From positions 992,001 through 1,056,000 of the forward strand of contig NZ_CP095075.1 of assembly GCF_022921115.1 (NCBI RefSeq): DNA of 64,000 nucleotides. The letters run 5' to 3'. Below are positions 48,401 to 56,620 of this stretch, one piece after another. The notes below the pieces were generated by a model. That model ran no database searches. It saw nothing but the letters and a program-made list of their open reading frames with translations, and had not been told where the DNA came from. The position numbers were made by a program, and so were the translations under genes. How positions within the stretch are numbered: the stretch's first letter is position 1; every line of letters starts with the position of its first letter. The stretch is from Halobacillus amylolyticus (GTDB taxonomy: Bacteria; Bacillota; Bacilli; Bacillales; Halobacillaceae).

Positions 48401-48898
48401 TGAGGCTTTAATCATCAACGGATAGCCGTTTTCTTCACCAAATTCACGCACAGCTTCTAATCCATCAACAGGACCATCCGTACCTGGAATGACTGGGATA
48501 TCAGCTCTTACAGCCTGGTCTCTCGCTTTTACTTTATCACCGAACATATTTAAGTGCTCACTCGTTGGCCCGATGAAAATAATTCCTTCTTCTTCACATC
48601 GCCTAGCAAAGTGGATATTTTCTGATAAAAATCCATAACCAGGATGGATGGCATCCACTCCAACGCTCTTGGCTGTTTCAATCATTGCCTCGATATCTAA
48701 ATAGGCATCAATCGGTTTCTTCCCCTCACCTACAAGATAGGCTTCATCGGCTTTATACCTATGGTAAGACCCTGAATCCTCTTTAGAATATACAGCTACT
48801 GTACGAATGTTCAACTCTGTACAAGCTCGGAAGACGCGAATCGCAATCTCCCCACGATTGGCTACTAGAACTTTGTTAATTTTCTTTAACTTTGCCAT
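45455..48898 (-). CDS. pycA: Pyruvate carboxylase
   Basis: Biotin enzyme converting pyruvate, bicarbonate and ATP to oxaloacetate, replenishing the citric acid cycle. 1147 aa, uninterrupted. Domains in order: biotin carboxylase (about 1-455, KASMGGGGRGM, EVNPRVQVEHT), carboxyltransferase (about 530-830, DTTFRDAHQSLLATRVRT), allosteric linker, and biotin carboxyl carrier (about 1075-1147) with biotin-Lys in EAMKMET. The start overlaps the ftsW stop by 13 bases, so the two are co-transcribed. Confidence 0.98.
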   Translation of the reverse strand: MAKLKKINKVLVANRGEIAIRVFRACTELNIRTVAVYSKEDSGSYHRYKADEAYLVGEGKKPIDAYLDIEAMIETAKSVGVDAIHPGYGFLSENIHFARRCEEEGIIFIGPTSEHLNMFGDKVKARDQAVRADIPVIPGTDGPVDGLEAVREFGEENGYPLMIKASMGGGGRGMRIVRNAETLEDAYDRARSEAKAAFGSEEVYVEKLIEEPKHIEVQILGDFDGQIVHLYERDCSVQRRHQKVVEVAPSVSVSNEIREKICDAAVKLMNNVNYVNAGTVEFLVTGEEFYFIEVNPRVQVEHTITEMITGVDIVQTQILIAEGHALHSEQVGVPVQEKIRTHGYAIQSRVTTEDPLNNFMPDTGKIMAYRTGGGFGVRLDAGNGYQGAVISPYYDSLLVKLSTWALTFDQAAHKMVRNLKEFRIRGIKTNIPFLENVIQHNQFQSGEYNTTFIDRSPELFVFPKRKDRGTKMLTYIADRTVNGFEGQGSRKKPTIPKPRIPRVKYSEEIPKGTKQILDERGPEGLAEWLKQQNEVLLTDTTFRDAHQSLLATRVRTKDLQTIAEPTSRLLPNLFSLEMWGGATFDVSYRFLNEDPWERLLKLREKSPNVLFQMLLRASNAVGYKNYPDNLIREFVEKSSHAGIDVFRIFDSLNWVEGMKLTINAVRENNKVAEAAMCYTGDIMDASRPKYDLKYYQNLAKELQDAGAHILGIKDMAGLLKPEAAYQLISSLKDTVDIPIHLHTHDTSGNGIFTYAKAIEAGVDVVDVATGSMAGLTSQPSANSLYYALEGNERKPNVNISAYEQLGHYWEDTRKFYKDFESGMMAPHTEVYHHEMPGGQYSNLQQQARAVGLADRWDEVKNMYRRVNDMFGDLVKVTPSSKVVGDMALFMVQNDLNEDDVYEQGESLAFPDSVVELFQGHLGQPHEGFPSELQGIILKGRQPIKVRPGELLDPVDFKELKETLFHTLDRQVTSFDLISHALYPKVFMDHQKFTEQYGDMSVLDTPTFFYGMRLGEEIEVEIEQGKTLIVKLVSIGEAQVDGTRTIYFELNGQPREVVIKDLNVKATVQERPKADKSNTKHIGASMPGTVVKVISEKGEKVKKGDHLMITEAMKMETTVQAPFDGEIKDIYVENNEAIHVGDLLIEFK

Positions 48899-50088
48899 CT
48901 TCTCACTCCTTGTTGTTTTGTACGGTGGACTGGTTGTTCTCTTAATGGTTCATAAGTTTCTTGCCTTACTTCTTCTTTTACCTTTACGGTTCTTGCAATA
49001 TTGTTAAGGATGCCCAAGGATGCCATCATGATTAATAATGATGAGCCTCCATAACTAACGAGTGGCAGAGTGACCCCGGTAATGGGTAATAATCCACTCA
49101 TGGCTCCTAAATTAATGAAGGCCTGAATAGCAAATAATGATGATATTCCTAATGCCAGCAAGGAACCAAATGCATCTTTACAGCGCCAGGATATGTACAA
49201 TCCTCTTAAAACAATGGTCGCTAACAACCCTACTGTAATAACTACACCTATAAAACCTAGCTCCTCTGCAATAACTGCCATAATAAAATCTGTATGGGGT
49301 TCAGGTAAATAACCTAATTTCTGAACACCTTGTCCTAACCCTTCCCCCGTTAACCCACCTGTAGCAATAGCCACGTAAGATTGAATTAAATGATAGCCAT
49401 CACTTTGTGGGGACTCAAACGGTTGATAAGCACCTGAAAACCTGTTGAGCCTTTCATCAGTAACAAGTTGTGAACCCGCCATCAATAGGATTCCGCCCGT
49501 AACGACGACCAGAAGTACTATGTGCTTCCCCTTTATCCCCGAGCTCATAATCATGACACTTGCAAGTAAACCAATAATGGCAGCTGAGCCAATATCCGGC
49601 TGCATAATGATCAAACCTAATATAAGCGAAATGATCACCAAAGGTGGGAGCACCGCCTTGGCAAAATCTCCTATATACTTTCGTTTGTTTGCATATACAG
49701 AGGCTAAATAAATAATAATTCCGATTTTAACAAATTCAGCTGGTTGAAAATTCATCGGGCCTAAATCATACCAGGATTGAGCGTTATTCACCTTAATTCC
49801 AAAGAAAAATAGTCCAACTAATGAAATGACCATCAGTAACACGGACAGCTTAGAGAGCCGCTTCAAGTGCCGATACGGAAACATCGATATCAGGAACAAA
49901 ACGATGATTCCCAGCACCATCCACTGCAACTGCTTAATTAAATAATAATTGCTTGGCACATTAAGGACGACTGGACCGTAAACCATACTTGCACTATAAA
50001 CCATGACTGTACCGAAAGAGACAAGTGCAATAGGTGCAAACAGCAGTGTGAAGTCATAGGTTTTTAAACGTTGTAGCATATCATTCAT
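48886..50088 (-). CDS. ftsW: SEDS septal peptidoglycan polymerase FtsW
   Basis: 400 aa, ten membrane helices. Division-specific SEDS glycosyltransferase that works with PBP2B. Motifs are MNFQPAEFVKIG, PEPHTDFIMAVIAEELG and TLPLVSYGGSS. It is intact here, unlike its paralogue spoVE in the dcw cluster. A Lys/Arg- and Gln-rich C-terminal tail faces the cytoplasm. Downstream of ylaN, upstream of pycA, as in B. subtilis. Confidence 0.95.
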   Translation of the reverse strand: MNDMLQRLKTYDFTLLFAPIALVSFGTVMVYSASMVYGPVVLNVPSNYYLIKQLQWMVLGIIVLFLISMFPYRHLKRLSKLSVLLMVISLVGLFFFGIKVNNAQSWYDLGPMNFQPAEFVKIGIIIYLASVYANKRKYIGDFAKAVLPPLVIISLILGLIIMQPDIGSAAIIGLLASVMIMSSGIKGKHIVLLVVVTGGILLMAGSQLVTDERLNRFSGAYQPFESPQSDGYHLIQSYVAIATGGLTGEGLGQGVQKLGYLPEPHTDFIMAVIAEELGFIGVVITVGLLATIVLRGLYISWRCKDAFGSLLALGISSLFAIQAFINLGAMSGLLPITGVTLPLVSYGGSSLLIMMASLGILNNIARTVKVKEEVRQETYEPLREQPVHRTKQQGVRRWQS

Positions 50089-50189
50089 CCCTACTATGTA
50101 TATTTTCTCTAAAAGTTGTCACAATTCCTGCAAATAAGACAATTCTGATTATTTACTTGCAAAAAAATAAATGTAAGCGCTACCTGTAC

Positions 50190-50231
50190 AAAAAAACTCA
50201 AATCACAACAAATACGTCGCAATTTGAGTTC
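50190..50231 (-). terminator. Terminator after ylaN
   Basis: AACTCAAAT / ATTTGAGTT stem with a long T-run on the minus strand. Confidence 0.85.
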
Positions 50232-50236
50232 GTCCG

Positions 50237-50518
50237 TCACGAATTTTGAGCGGCTTCATGTAAGACATTAAGTTGTTTTTCTAAGTTATCTAGTATTGCT
50301 TTGCCTTCCTCTTCACTGATTAAGTGCAAGCGCACAGCAAAATGTATCTCGCGTGACAACCCAAACATTTGTGTATCTAGAACTTCCTCATATAAAGGAC
50401 ACTGAGGCATAGTCAAGTTGTCCATTTGTACTTTTATTAAACGTAAAATTTTATCAGCATCAGCTTTTAGAAGGGCATAGGCCTTTTCACGATGATCCAC
50501 AGCCACATCAGACAACAT
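50237..50518 (-). CDS. ylaN: YlaN family iron-homeostasis protein
   Basis: 93 aa all-helical protein with [16 protein letters not shown] and [18 protein letters not shown], closely matching YlaN. In B. subtilis YlaN is essential under iron limitation and has been linked to antagonism of the iron regulator Fur. Single gene with its own terminator between glsA and ftsW. Confidence 0.93.
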   Translation of the reverse strand: MLSDVAVDHREKAYALLKADADKILRLIKVQMDNLTMPQCPLYEEVLDTQMFGLSREIHFAVRLHLISEEEGKAILDNLEKQLNVLHEAAQNS

Positions 50519-50601
50519 TAAGATCCCCTCCAGTTACAAACTATCTTTTATTAATAGTATCGTTTCATTTTAAAAAATGCAACTAACTAATGGAGATTCT
50601 A

Positions 50602-51534
50602 CTAAAAAATCGAAAGATCGTAACGGTTCGACAGCATCTCAATTAACTTCAATCCGACCACACTATTTCCTTTAGTGTCAAGTGCGGGACCATAAACTGC
50701 AATCCCGCCAAACCCATTCACCGAACCCAAGACTCCGCCTGAGACACCGCTTTTCGCTGGAATTCCAACTTTAATTGCGAAAGCACCTGAGGCATCATAC
50801 ATTCCACATGTAACCATAAATGTCTTACAAATTCTCGCAAAATGCTTAGGTATAATTTGCCTGCCCGAATGTAAGTCCTTCCCCTCATTAGCAAACAGTG
50901 CACCAATTTTTGAGAGATGCCTTACATTTAATTCGATCGAACACTGTTTTGTATAGGCATCTAACGTTTCTTCAACACTTCCTGTTACAACTTTGTGTTG
51001 CTTCAAATAATAAAGCAAAGAACGGTTTAAAAAAGCTGTTTCAAACTCTGAAGAGGCTACCTCTCGACTAAAACTGATCGAATGATCGTCCGTCATCTCA
51101 TGGATGAAACTCAATAACCTGCCCACCTTCTCGTCAGGTGTAACTCCACGAATCATATTCGACACGGCAAGAGCACCAGCATTAATCATCGGGTTTAAAG
51201 GTTTGGACGGACGGTGCTGCTCCAAACGGTAGATCGAATGAAATGGGTCACCTGTCGGCTCCATTCCTACACGGCCGAAAACATAATCCTCTCCATTATC
51301 AATCAGTGCTAATGCAAGGGCAATAACCTTTGAAATACTCTGTAGTGTAAAGCAGTTCTCCACCTTTCCGGCATGGATACACTCTCCGTCTAGATAGTAT
51401 ATCGAGACAGCCAAATCTTCAGGGTCCTGCTTAGACAAAGCTGGGATGTAATCAGCAACTTGACCATCATAAGCAAAGGGTCTAACGTTCTCAAGCCATT
51501 CTTCAAGGATTTCTTTCGTTAATTTTTTTCTCAT
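50602..51534 (-). CDS. glsA: Glutaminase
   Basis: Hydrolyses glutamine to glutamate and ammonia. 310 aa serine-dependent beta-lactamase-like fold; the catalytic Ser-x-x-Lys is in FTLQSISKVIAL, and PLNPMINAGALA, YYLKQHKVVTGS and GIPAKSGVSGGV are family blocks. The ATG at 51534 has AAGGAGG 8 bases upstream. It occupies the ylaM position of B. subtilis. Confidence 0.95.
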   Translation of the reverse strand: MRKKLTKEILEEWLENVRPFAYDGQVADYIPALSKQDPEDLAVSIYYLDGECIHAGKVENCFTLQSISKVIALALALIDNGEDYVFGRVGMEPTGDPFHSIYRLEQHRPSKPLNPMINAGALAVSNMIRGVTPDEKVGRLLSFIHEMTDDHSISFSREVASSEFETAFLNRSLLYYLKQHKVVTGSVEETLDAYTKQCSIELNVRHLSKIGALFANEGKDLHSGRQIIPKHFARICKTFMVTCGMYDASGAFAIKVGIPAKSGVSGGVLGSVNGFGGIAVYGPALDTKGNSVVGLKLIEMLSNRYDLSIF

Positions 51535-51619
51535 CTCAAAATCCTCCTTGTATGAAATCATTTTCATTTTTTGCTATGCTTTATACGGAAAGATTTTAAT
51601 TTGAAAGGTGGCGCATCAC

Positions 51620-52114
51620 TTGATAGTACAATTGTCAGGTCAAGTAAAATTTCCTATCACCCTCGATCCAACCGTGTGGATTTTTGATGACCGTAAACTT
51701 ACTTACGACGAGGTTTTCAATGGTTCAGAAGCTCCTGAACAAGAAGAAGTTGAAGACGAACTGAAAAGAAAGTCCCTTCGATTTGACCGGGAAGTATATC
51801 AACAAAAAATAAATCCTCCAGTTAACAAAAGTCTAACCCGAGCAGAAAAGGAACGCATTAAGACAGAAACTTTCTTAATGCCTTTACAACCTTTTATTCA
51901 CACCAGTGAACCTGATCCCATGGTTAAAAAGGCTGTTTTAGTTACAGATAATGGAGATCATTCCATCGATACCGATGATTTATCCAATGCTTTATTATTA
52001 TTTTCAATAGAAGGAAAACCATTAAAAGAAAATGGTCCTGTTCACCTGTATTTTGAAGACGGATCCAACAAAGAAGCACCGATTACAGGAATTAAAAAAA
52101 TTATATTCGAATAG
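51620..52114 (+). CDS. ylaL: YlaL family protein
   Basis: 164 aa soluble protein starting MIVQLSGQVKFPITLDPTVW, with acidic DDRK and a charged centre. Function unknown; conserved in Bacillaceae next to glsA. I use the TTG at 51620 because AAAGG is spaced for it; a GTG at 51608 overlaps the ribosome site. Ends at a terminator. Confidence 0.75.
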   Translation: MIVQLSGQVKFPITLDPTVWIFDDRKLTYDEVFNGSEAPEQEEVEDELKRKSLRFDREVYQQKINPPVNKSLTRAEKERIKTETFLMPLQPFIHTSEPDPMVKKAVLVTDNGDHSIDTDDLSNALLLFSIEGKPLKENGPVHLYFEDGSNKEAPITGIKKIIFE

Positions 52115-52120
52115 TTGGAG

Positions 52121-52147
52121 AGGACAGCAAACAAGCTGTCCTTTTTT
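52121..52147 (+). terminator. Terminator after ylaL
   Basis: AGGACAGC / GCTGTCCT stem followed by T-run on the plus strand. Confidence 0.9.
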
Positions 52148-52201
52148 GTGTATAAAACACCCGTATTTGCCACAAGCTATAAAAAAAAGTGAGTGTTCCG
52201 T

Positions 52202-52783
52202 ATGAAAATGACAATGTTAATTATAGGTTTGATCCTGTTGTCTGCATGTCAGCAAACAGGTGAGAAACAGTTACTTCAAGAGCGCGAAGGCAGCAACTCT
52301 CATATGCAGTATGTAACCGACTCTGATCCAGTCGAAGAACCTGACAAGTCAAACCAACAGACAGCCAGACATTTAGCCAAGCTAGCTGTAGAAGTTCCTG
52401 GAGTTCACGACGCAACCGCTGTTGTGCTCGGATCTTACGTAGCCGTCGGGATTGATGTAGATAAAGACCTGGACAGATCACGAGTTGGTGTCATTAAGTT
52501 CTCGGTAGCCGAGGCTTTAAAGCATGATCCTTATGGCAAGGAGGCCGTTGTCATTGCAGATGCAGATGGTGTAGAACGCCTCAGGGGAATTGGAGAAAAG
52601 GCAGCACAAGGACATCCTGTAAAAGCCATTACAGAGGAACTAAGCGAAATTGTTGGTCGTTATATGCCAGAAGCTCCAATCGAAGATCAACCTGCACCGC
52701 CTGACACAAACAAACAGACTATTCCTAAAGAAGAAAAAGAAAAACTAGAACAGATTGAAGAAAAACAATCCAAGGAAAATTAG
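52202..52783 (+). CDS. ylaJ: Sporulation lipoprotein of the YhcN/YlaJ family
   Basis: 193 aa. N-terminal signal ending in the lipobox LLSAC, then the YhcN/YlaJ domain (about 45-150) with VPGVHDATAVVLG and AVGIDVDKDLDRSR, and an acidic/Lys-rich C-terminal tail. The family is found in spores of Bacillaceae and affects germination or outgrowth. Start is the ATG at 52202, with GTGAG upstream. Confidence 0.88.
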   Translation: MKMTMLIIGLILLSACQQTGEKQLLQEREGSNSHMQYVTDSDPVEEPDKSNQQTARHLAKLAVEVPGVHDATAVVLGSYVAVGIDVDKDLDRSRVGVIKFSVAEALKHDPYGKEAVVIADADGVERLRGIGEKAAQGHPVKAITEELSEIVGRYMPEAPIEDQPAPPDTNKQTIPKEEKEKLEQIEEKQSKEN

Positions 52784-52804
52784 TTCAATTAAACGTTCAG
52801 TGCA

Positions 52805-52838
52805 AAAAACAGCTAAATCCTATGAGGATTTAGCTGTT
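52805..52838 (-). terminator. Terminator overlapping the end of the next minus-strand gene
   Basis: AACAGCTAAATCC / GGATTTAGCTGTT, a perfect 13-bp stem with T-run on the minus strand; the coding stop TAA lies inside the stem. Confidence 0.9.
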
Positions 52839-53123
52839 ACTTCTTTCTAGAATTTCCCGTTCCTTTTCTGTGAGCTCATTGTAGTATTGAACACCAAACT
52901 GTGAACCTTCGGAAACCATTTTTGAGTTTTCCGGATTTGAAGCCTCTGGCTGACCAGCCTCTTCAATTGGCATATCGCCTTGTTCACTATCTTGCGTCAA
53001 GTTTGCTTGAAAGGACTTGGCCTTATCTGTCACACGCTTACGGTTGTCTTCATCCTTCATAAAATAGGCTAATGTTCCCCCAGCTGCTGCACCTACTGCA
53101 GTAAAAATCCAACGCTTCTTCAC
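52830..53123 (-). CDS. Small membrane-anchored protein of unknown function
   Basis: 97 aa: one short N-terminal hydrophobic stretch (WIFTAVGAAAGGTLAYFM) followed by a charged region (KDEDNRKRVTDKAKSF) and an acidic tail with QYYNELTEKEREILERS. The start resembles YtxH-like proteins. Function unknown. It faces the ylaJ end and its stop codon sits in its terminator hairpin. Confidence 0.65.
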   Translation of the reverse strand: MKKRWIFTAVGAAAGGTLAYFMKDEDNRKRVTDKAKSFQANLTQDSEQGDMPIEEAGQPEASNPENSKMVSEGSQFGVQYYNELTEKEREILERSNS

Positions 53124-53153
53124 AAAATCACCCTTTCCTTTCTTCTAGAGGAT

Positions 53154-53225
53154 GTTCAAAAAGTCACCAAATGATAAGAGGCGAATCTCTTCTTTGGCTT
53201 GCTCTAATTTGGCAACTTTTTGAAC
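53154..53225. repeat. Hairpin element with 19-bp inverted repeats
   Basis: GTTCAAAAAGTCACCAAAT at 53154-53172 pairs with 53207-53225 (17 of 19 bases). The 34-base loop has its own AAGAG / CTCTT stem. It lies between two divergent genes and does not end in a T-run like a terminator. It could be a small non-autonomous mobile remnant or a structured leader. Confidence 0.65.
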
Positions 53226-53344
53226 ACTCACTTCTAGCACTAATGTTCCCCAATTATTTTTATTAAAACATAAATCACAGTAGAAAATGCGCACTTTCTC
53301 TAAACATGTTATCATATAAGCATGAAAAGGTAGAGGTGATTACT

Positions 53345-53548
53345 ATGCGTGTAAAGTGCGTGCTGTGCGATGCAATTGAAAAAATAGACAGCTATTGTTT
53401 ACAAGCGAAAAGATTAAGAAACCGCAGGATCCACACGTACATGTGTCCATCCTGTCATGATCGGATTGGGGAAAATACCAAAAAACGTCTAAATACGGGT
53501 CATTTCCGTTTTAATCGGGAGAGAAAGCGCGAAAAGCATTTATCATAA
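53345..53548 (+). CDS. ylaI: Small zinc-ribbon-like protein YlaI (DUF2197)
   Basis: 67 aa. Two CxxC pairs (CVLC near residue 5 and CPSC near residue 37) suggest a zinc site; the tail is basic. KRLRNRRIHTYMCPSCHDRI matches YlaI. Function unknown. Start is the ATG at 53345; an upstream in-frame TTG/ATG extension has no support. Confidence 0.88.
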   Translation: MRVKCVLCDAIEKIDSYCLQAKRLRNRRIHTYMCPSCHDRIGENTKKRLNTGHFRFNRERKREKHLS

Positions 53549-53591
53549 AGAAGACTAAGATTACCTTAATGATGTACAAGGTTCCTTTCTA

Positions 53592-53630
53592 TACGAAAAG
53601 CCCTGCTCTTTACGTCAGGGCTTTTCGTAT
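53592..53630. terminator. Bidirectional terminator between ylaI and ylaH
   Basis: ACGAAAAGCCCTG / CAGGGCTTTTCGT perfect stem between convergent genes, with AT-rich flanks on both sides. Confidence 0.8.
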
Positions 53631-53634
53631 ATTG

Positions 53635-54006
53635 TTAACTTTCTTGACGGCCTTCCCGTTCTTTATGTAAACGGACACGGTATACTGCCAATATTAGTGC
53701 AGCTACAAGTAAACTTTCGGCGATCGGCAAATTTAAACCTAAGATTAGTGTAAGGATAAATGTACCTATAACAAGAACGGCGTAAACAACAGCCGCTTTA
53801 GCAATCGGCAGCTTCTTAGCAAAACCAAGTTTAAACGTAATAATCGCCAGAATAACTGTGGTTAGATATAATAGAAAAAACGAACGAAACAATACCGCTA
53901 CTTCCGCTTCGTTATTCATATTTACTTCACTTCCAAGCCCTCTAAAAAAGAAATCAGCAATCGGCCATAAATCTGTAGGCACAGCTAATGTAGACATATC
54001 TGTCAT
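53635..54006 (-). CDS. ylaH: YlaH-like membrane protein
   Basis: 123 aa with three membrane helices and a basic C-terminal end (RVRLHKEREG). WPIADFFF, LTTVILAIITFKLGFA and KLPIAKAAVVY are family-like. Function unknown. The ATG at 54006 follows AGGGGG. The typA (ylaG) gene usually beside it is missing. Confidence 0.8.
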   Translation of the reverse strand: MTDMSTLAVPTDLWPIADFFFRGLGSEVNMNNEAEVAVLFRSFFLLYLTTVILAIITFKLGFAKKLPIAKAAVVYAVLVIGTFILTLILGLNLPIAESLLVAALILAVYRVRLHKEREGRQES

Positions 54007-54153
54007 AAGGATCCCCCTTACATCTTTCTCTTCCTTATTCATCATACTAAATCATAGAATTCAATGCCACTAGTATTTGCTTATGTATCCTTAGTTACCC
54101 GTTTTCAAATCCAGTCGTTATCGATTATAATAGTAGAGAATGGGGTGAACCTT

Positions 54154-54330
54154 TTGAAAAATTTTAGCTGGAATATGTTTTTACTTGCTTTTTGCGTGAT
54201 TTTATCGTTTTCCTTTGTCGGCTTTGCACTTGGCCAGCAGCTCTTCTGGCTTGCCGGTTTATTTTTAATTGCAGGCTTTGCCATTATGGGCTTTGGTTTA
54301 ACAAAGAAAAGAAAACAACAAAATGCATAG
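54154..54330 (+). CDS. ylaF: Small membrane protein YlaF-like (DUF5325)
   Basis: 58 aa with two hydrophobic helices and a basic end (TKKRKQQNA). TTG start at 54154 after GGGGTGA; an ATG 30 codons upstream extends into AT-rich sequence with no support. Length and pattern fit DUF5325. Function unknown. Confidence 0.7.
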   Translation: MKNFSWNMFLLAFCVILSFSFVGFALGQQLFWLAGLFLIAGFAIMGFGLTKKRKQQNA

Positions 54331-54362
54331 GAAAAGCTGCCTCACCAGGCAGCTTTCTTATT
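54331..54362. terminator. Terminator between ylaF and suhB
   Basis: AAAGCTGCCT / AGGCAGCTTT stem serving convergent genes; tails are T-rich on both strands. Confidence 0.8.
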
Positions 54363-55167
54363 TCTTCAAATCGACAAAAGTTTCAAGGACTTCATCATGG
54401 AGCATAGGATGGCATGCTAATATCGTTGTCTTGTTGAGCATATCTACATCTTGACCACCCGCAGTTGTGACCGTGCCCCCAACTTCTTTAAGGATAACCA
54501 TGCCCGCCGCAATATCCCATGGCATCAGTGTCATCGTCAAATAGCCATCTATAACTCCTTCAGCAACAAAAGCGAATTCTAAGGCTGCTGAACCGTAAGT
54601 ACGTGTACTTCTTAATGTTTTCACAAGTTCATGAATACCTTGATGTGATACGTAAGGGTTCTCAGGCAGCATCCACGTCGTATTTAAAGCAAATATAGCT
54701 TGTTTTAACAAACTTTCCTCAGGAAGCTGAGCCAGCTGACGATTATTTTTGTATGCTCCCTCGCCTCTTTTAGCGGTATAGATTGTATCTTCCATCACAT
54801 TATAAATGATGCCTATTTCGCCAATTCCGTCCTGATATATTCCAACTGAAATAGCAAAATTCCTCTTTTGATGAACGAAATTCATTGTCCCGTCTATAGG
54901 ATCAATAATCCATATGGTCCCATCAAGACTCTTAATTTCATCACCAAAGCCCTCTTCACCGAAAACGAGATGGTCCTCATATGTTTCTCTAATTTTCTCG
55001 GCAAAAAATTGTTCTGTTTCCTGGTCCATCTCTGTGACTAAGTCGTTCGCATTGGATTTCGTTTCAATTGTTCTCGGATCATCTATTTTACTTCTAATTC
55101 GCTGACCTGCTTCCAGGACCCATTCCTTGGCCTGTGTATATAGTTGGTTTCTGTGAATTTTATCCAT
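54358..55167 (-). CDS. suhB: Inositol monophosphatase family protein
   Basis: 269 aa Mg-dependent phosphatase. Metal motifs are VFGEEGFG, IIDPIDGTMNFVHQ and WDIAAGMVIL. Orthologue of B. subtilis YktC; the substrate could be inositol phosphate or a related sugar phosphate. The ATG at 55167 has AAGGAG 9 bases upstream. Confidence 0.92.
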   Translation of the reverse strand: MDKIHRNQLYTQAKEWVLEAGQRIRSKIDDPRTIETKSNANDLVTEMDQETEQFFAEKIRETYEDHLVFGEEGFGDEIKSLDGTIWIIDPIDGTMNFVHQKRNFAISVGIYQDGIGEIGIIYNVMEDTIYTAKRGEGAYKNNRQLAQLPEESLLKQAIFALNTTWMLPENPYVSHQGIHELVKTLRSTRTYGSAALEFAFVAEGVIDGYLTMTLMPWDIAAGMVILKEVGGTVTTAGGQDVDMLNKTTILACHPMLHDEVLETFVDLKK

Positions 55168-55265
55168 GGTGGAAAGCTCCTTCAATCGGTAGTATTCCTA
55201 TATCGTACCAGATCGATTCACAAACTGCACATAATTAACTGACTTCAGGTGAAAAACAAGTGCGG

Positions 55266-55298
55266 CCAAAAAAAGAGCAACCGCTCCGTTGCTCTTTT
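55266..55298 (-). terminator. Terminator after ykzI
   Basis: AAGAGCAAC / GTTGCTCTT stem with a long T-run on the minus strand, directly after the ykzI stop. Confidence 0.85.
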
Positions 55299-55487
55299 CT
55301 AAGATGACCATTCAATTAATTGTTTTCTAAGTTCGGTAAGCCGAACTTTACTTGCCTTGATCTGCTCCTTATCTTGAGCCAGTATTGCATCATGCAGTGT
55401 GACTAATTCATAATCAATCTCAAGACGGATGACTGGGAGCCTTTCTTCAGCTTCTCTTTTACGCAACGTTTCCATTACATGTTTCAC
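55299..55487 (-). CDS. ykzI: Small helical protein YkzI-like
   Basis: 62 aa, highly charged and likely a helical hairpin: METLRKREAEERLPVIRLEI then KVRLTELRKQLIEW. GTG start at 55487 with GGAGG 7 bases upstream. Its place between suhB and yktB matches ykzI of B. subtilis. Function unknown. Confidence 0.7.
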   Translation of the reverse strand: MKHVMETLRKREAEERLPVIRLEIDYELVTLHDAILAQDKEQIKASKVRLTELRKQLIEWSS

Positions 55488-55651
55488 TGCCTTTCCTCCC
55501 CTTCCAATCCTTATTTATATATATGTCCAAAACCTTCTAAAGTTTACTTATTAATAACCCATTTTCATATAATCCAAACCATCTAAACACATTACTTAGA
55601 GATCACTGCCCATTATGATAAACTTTCATTAGAAAATAGAGGAGTGAGAAC

Positions 55652-56284
55652 ATGAGTGATTTTACAGGATTTACACAAGAGGACTTTGATGTATTTGCTA
55701 TATCAGGACTTGAAGCAAGGATGGAGGTGTTAAGAGAACAACTATCCCCTAAGCTTGATGCCATTGCTTGTGAATTAGCCCCTGACCTCACAGCGATGAC
55801 AGGAGATGAAATGTTCGTTCATGTAGCGAAACATGCTAGAAGGACGACTAATCCTCCCAATGATACGTGGGCCGCACTAGCTTCAAGTAAACGGGGGTAT
55901 AAGAAACTGCCCCACTTCCAGATAGGATTGTGGGAAAGCCATATCTTTATTTGGTTTGCCGTTATTTATGAAAGTCCAATAAAAGAATCATTTGCACAAA
56001 AATTGTTAAAAAATAAGAAAGAAATCCGGTCGATGATCCCAGATCACTTCGTTTGGTCGATTGATCACACAAAACCTGAAGCTTTCATACAGGAGGAAAT
56101 ATCTGATCAATCATTTACCGAAATGTTTGAACGACTGCAGAATGTTAAGAAAGCTGAAATCCTCTGTGGTTTAAACCTAAGCAGGAATGACGAGCGTTTA
56201 AAGGATCCTGATTCCTTTTTAGAATTATGCCGGGAAACTTTCCAAACCCTAGAACCGTTATATCGTTACGCGAAATCAATTTAA
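55652..56284 (+). CDS. yktB: UPF0637 family protein YktB
   Basis: 210 aa soluble protein with [20 protein letters not shown] at the start, [17 protein letters not shown] in the middle and [16 protein letters not shown] at the end, the signature of UPF0637. Function unknown. It is divergent from ykzI and has AGAGGAG ribosome binding. Confidence 0.93.
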   Translation: MSDFTGFTQEDFDVFAISGLEARMEVLREQLSPKLDAIACELAPDLTAMTGDEMFVHVAKHARRTTNPPNDTWAALASSKRGYKKLPHFQIGLWESHIFIWFAVIYESPIKESFAQKLLKNKKEIRSMIPDHFVWSIDHTKPEAFIQEEISDQSFTEMFERLQNVKKAEILCGLNLSRNDERLKDPDSFLELCRETFQTLEPLYRYAKSI

Positions 56285-56327
56285 ATAATCCCCGAGGTCC
56301 TCATAAGGCGGATCTCGGGGATTATTT
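56284..56327. terminator. Terminator between yktB and yktA
   Basis: Perfect 13-bp stem AATAATCCCCGAG / CTCGGGGATTATT between convergent genes. Confidence 0.85.
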
Positions 56328-56329
56328 AT

Positions 56330-56605
56330 CTATTTCATACTAATTTTTTCACCTGAAGCAGCTGACTTAGCCTGATTAACAGTACGATAACAGGAATAAC
56401 CTGATTCTTTTTCAAATTGGCTACAAAGCTGTTTCTCTTCACTTTTTGATGGAACGATTTGTTTAAACCTCGTGTAAGCAAGCAACAGCTCATCCTGTTT
56501 CACACCAGACTCATAAGCTTGCTCTACCATTGAGTAAAAGTTGACCACATCAATAATCTCTTCCTTTGACCAGTAAGTCTCATCAATCGGATAACTATAA
56601 CTCAC
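56330..56605 (-). CDS. yktA: UPF0223 family protein YktA
   Basis: 91 aa helical protein starting SYSYPIDETYWSKEEIIDVV, the UPF0223 signature, then YESGVKQDELL and KQIVPSKSEEKQL. Function unknown. B. subtilis has it in the same order between speA and yktB. Confidence 0.93.
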   Translation of the reverse strand: MSYSYPIDETYWSKEEIIDVVNFYSMVEQAYESGVKQDELLLAYTRFKQIVPSKSEEKQLCSQFEKESGYSCYRTVNQAKSAASGEKISMK

Positions 56606-56620
56606 TGTATTCCACTCCTT

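Noticed and set aside
48886..50088. Second spoVE or rodA
   Set aside because: Position next to pycA and ylaN and the C-terminal tail fit ftsW; spoVE is in the dcw cluster.
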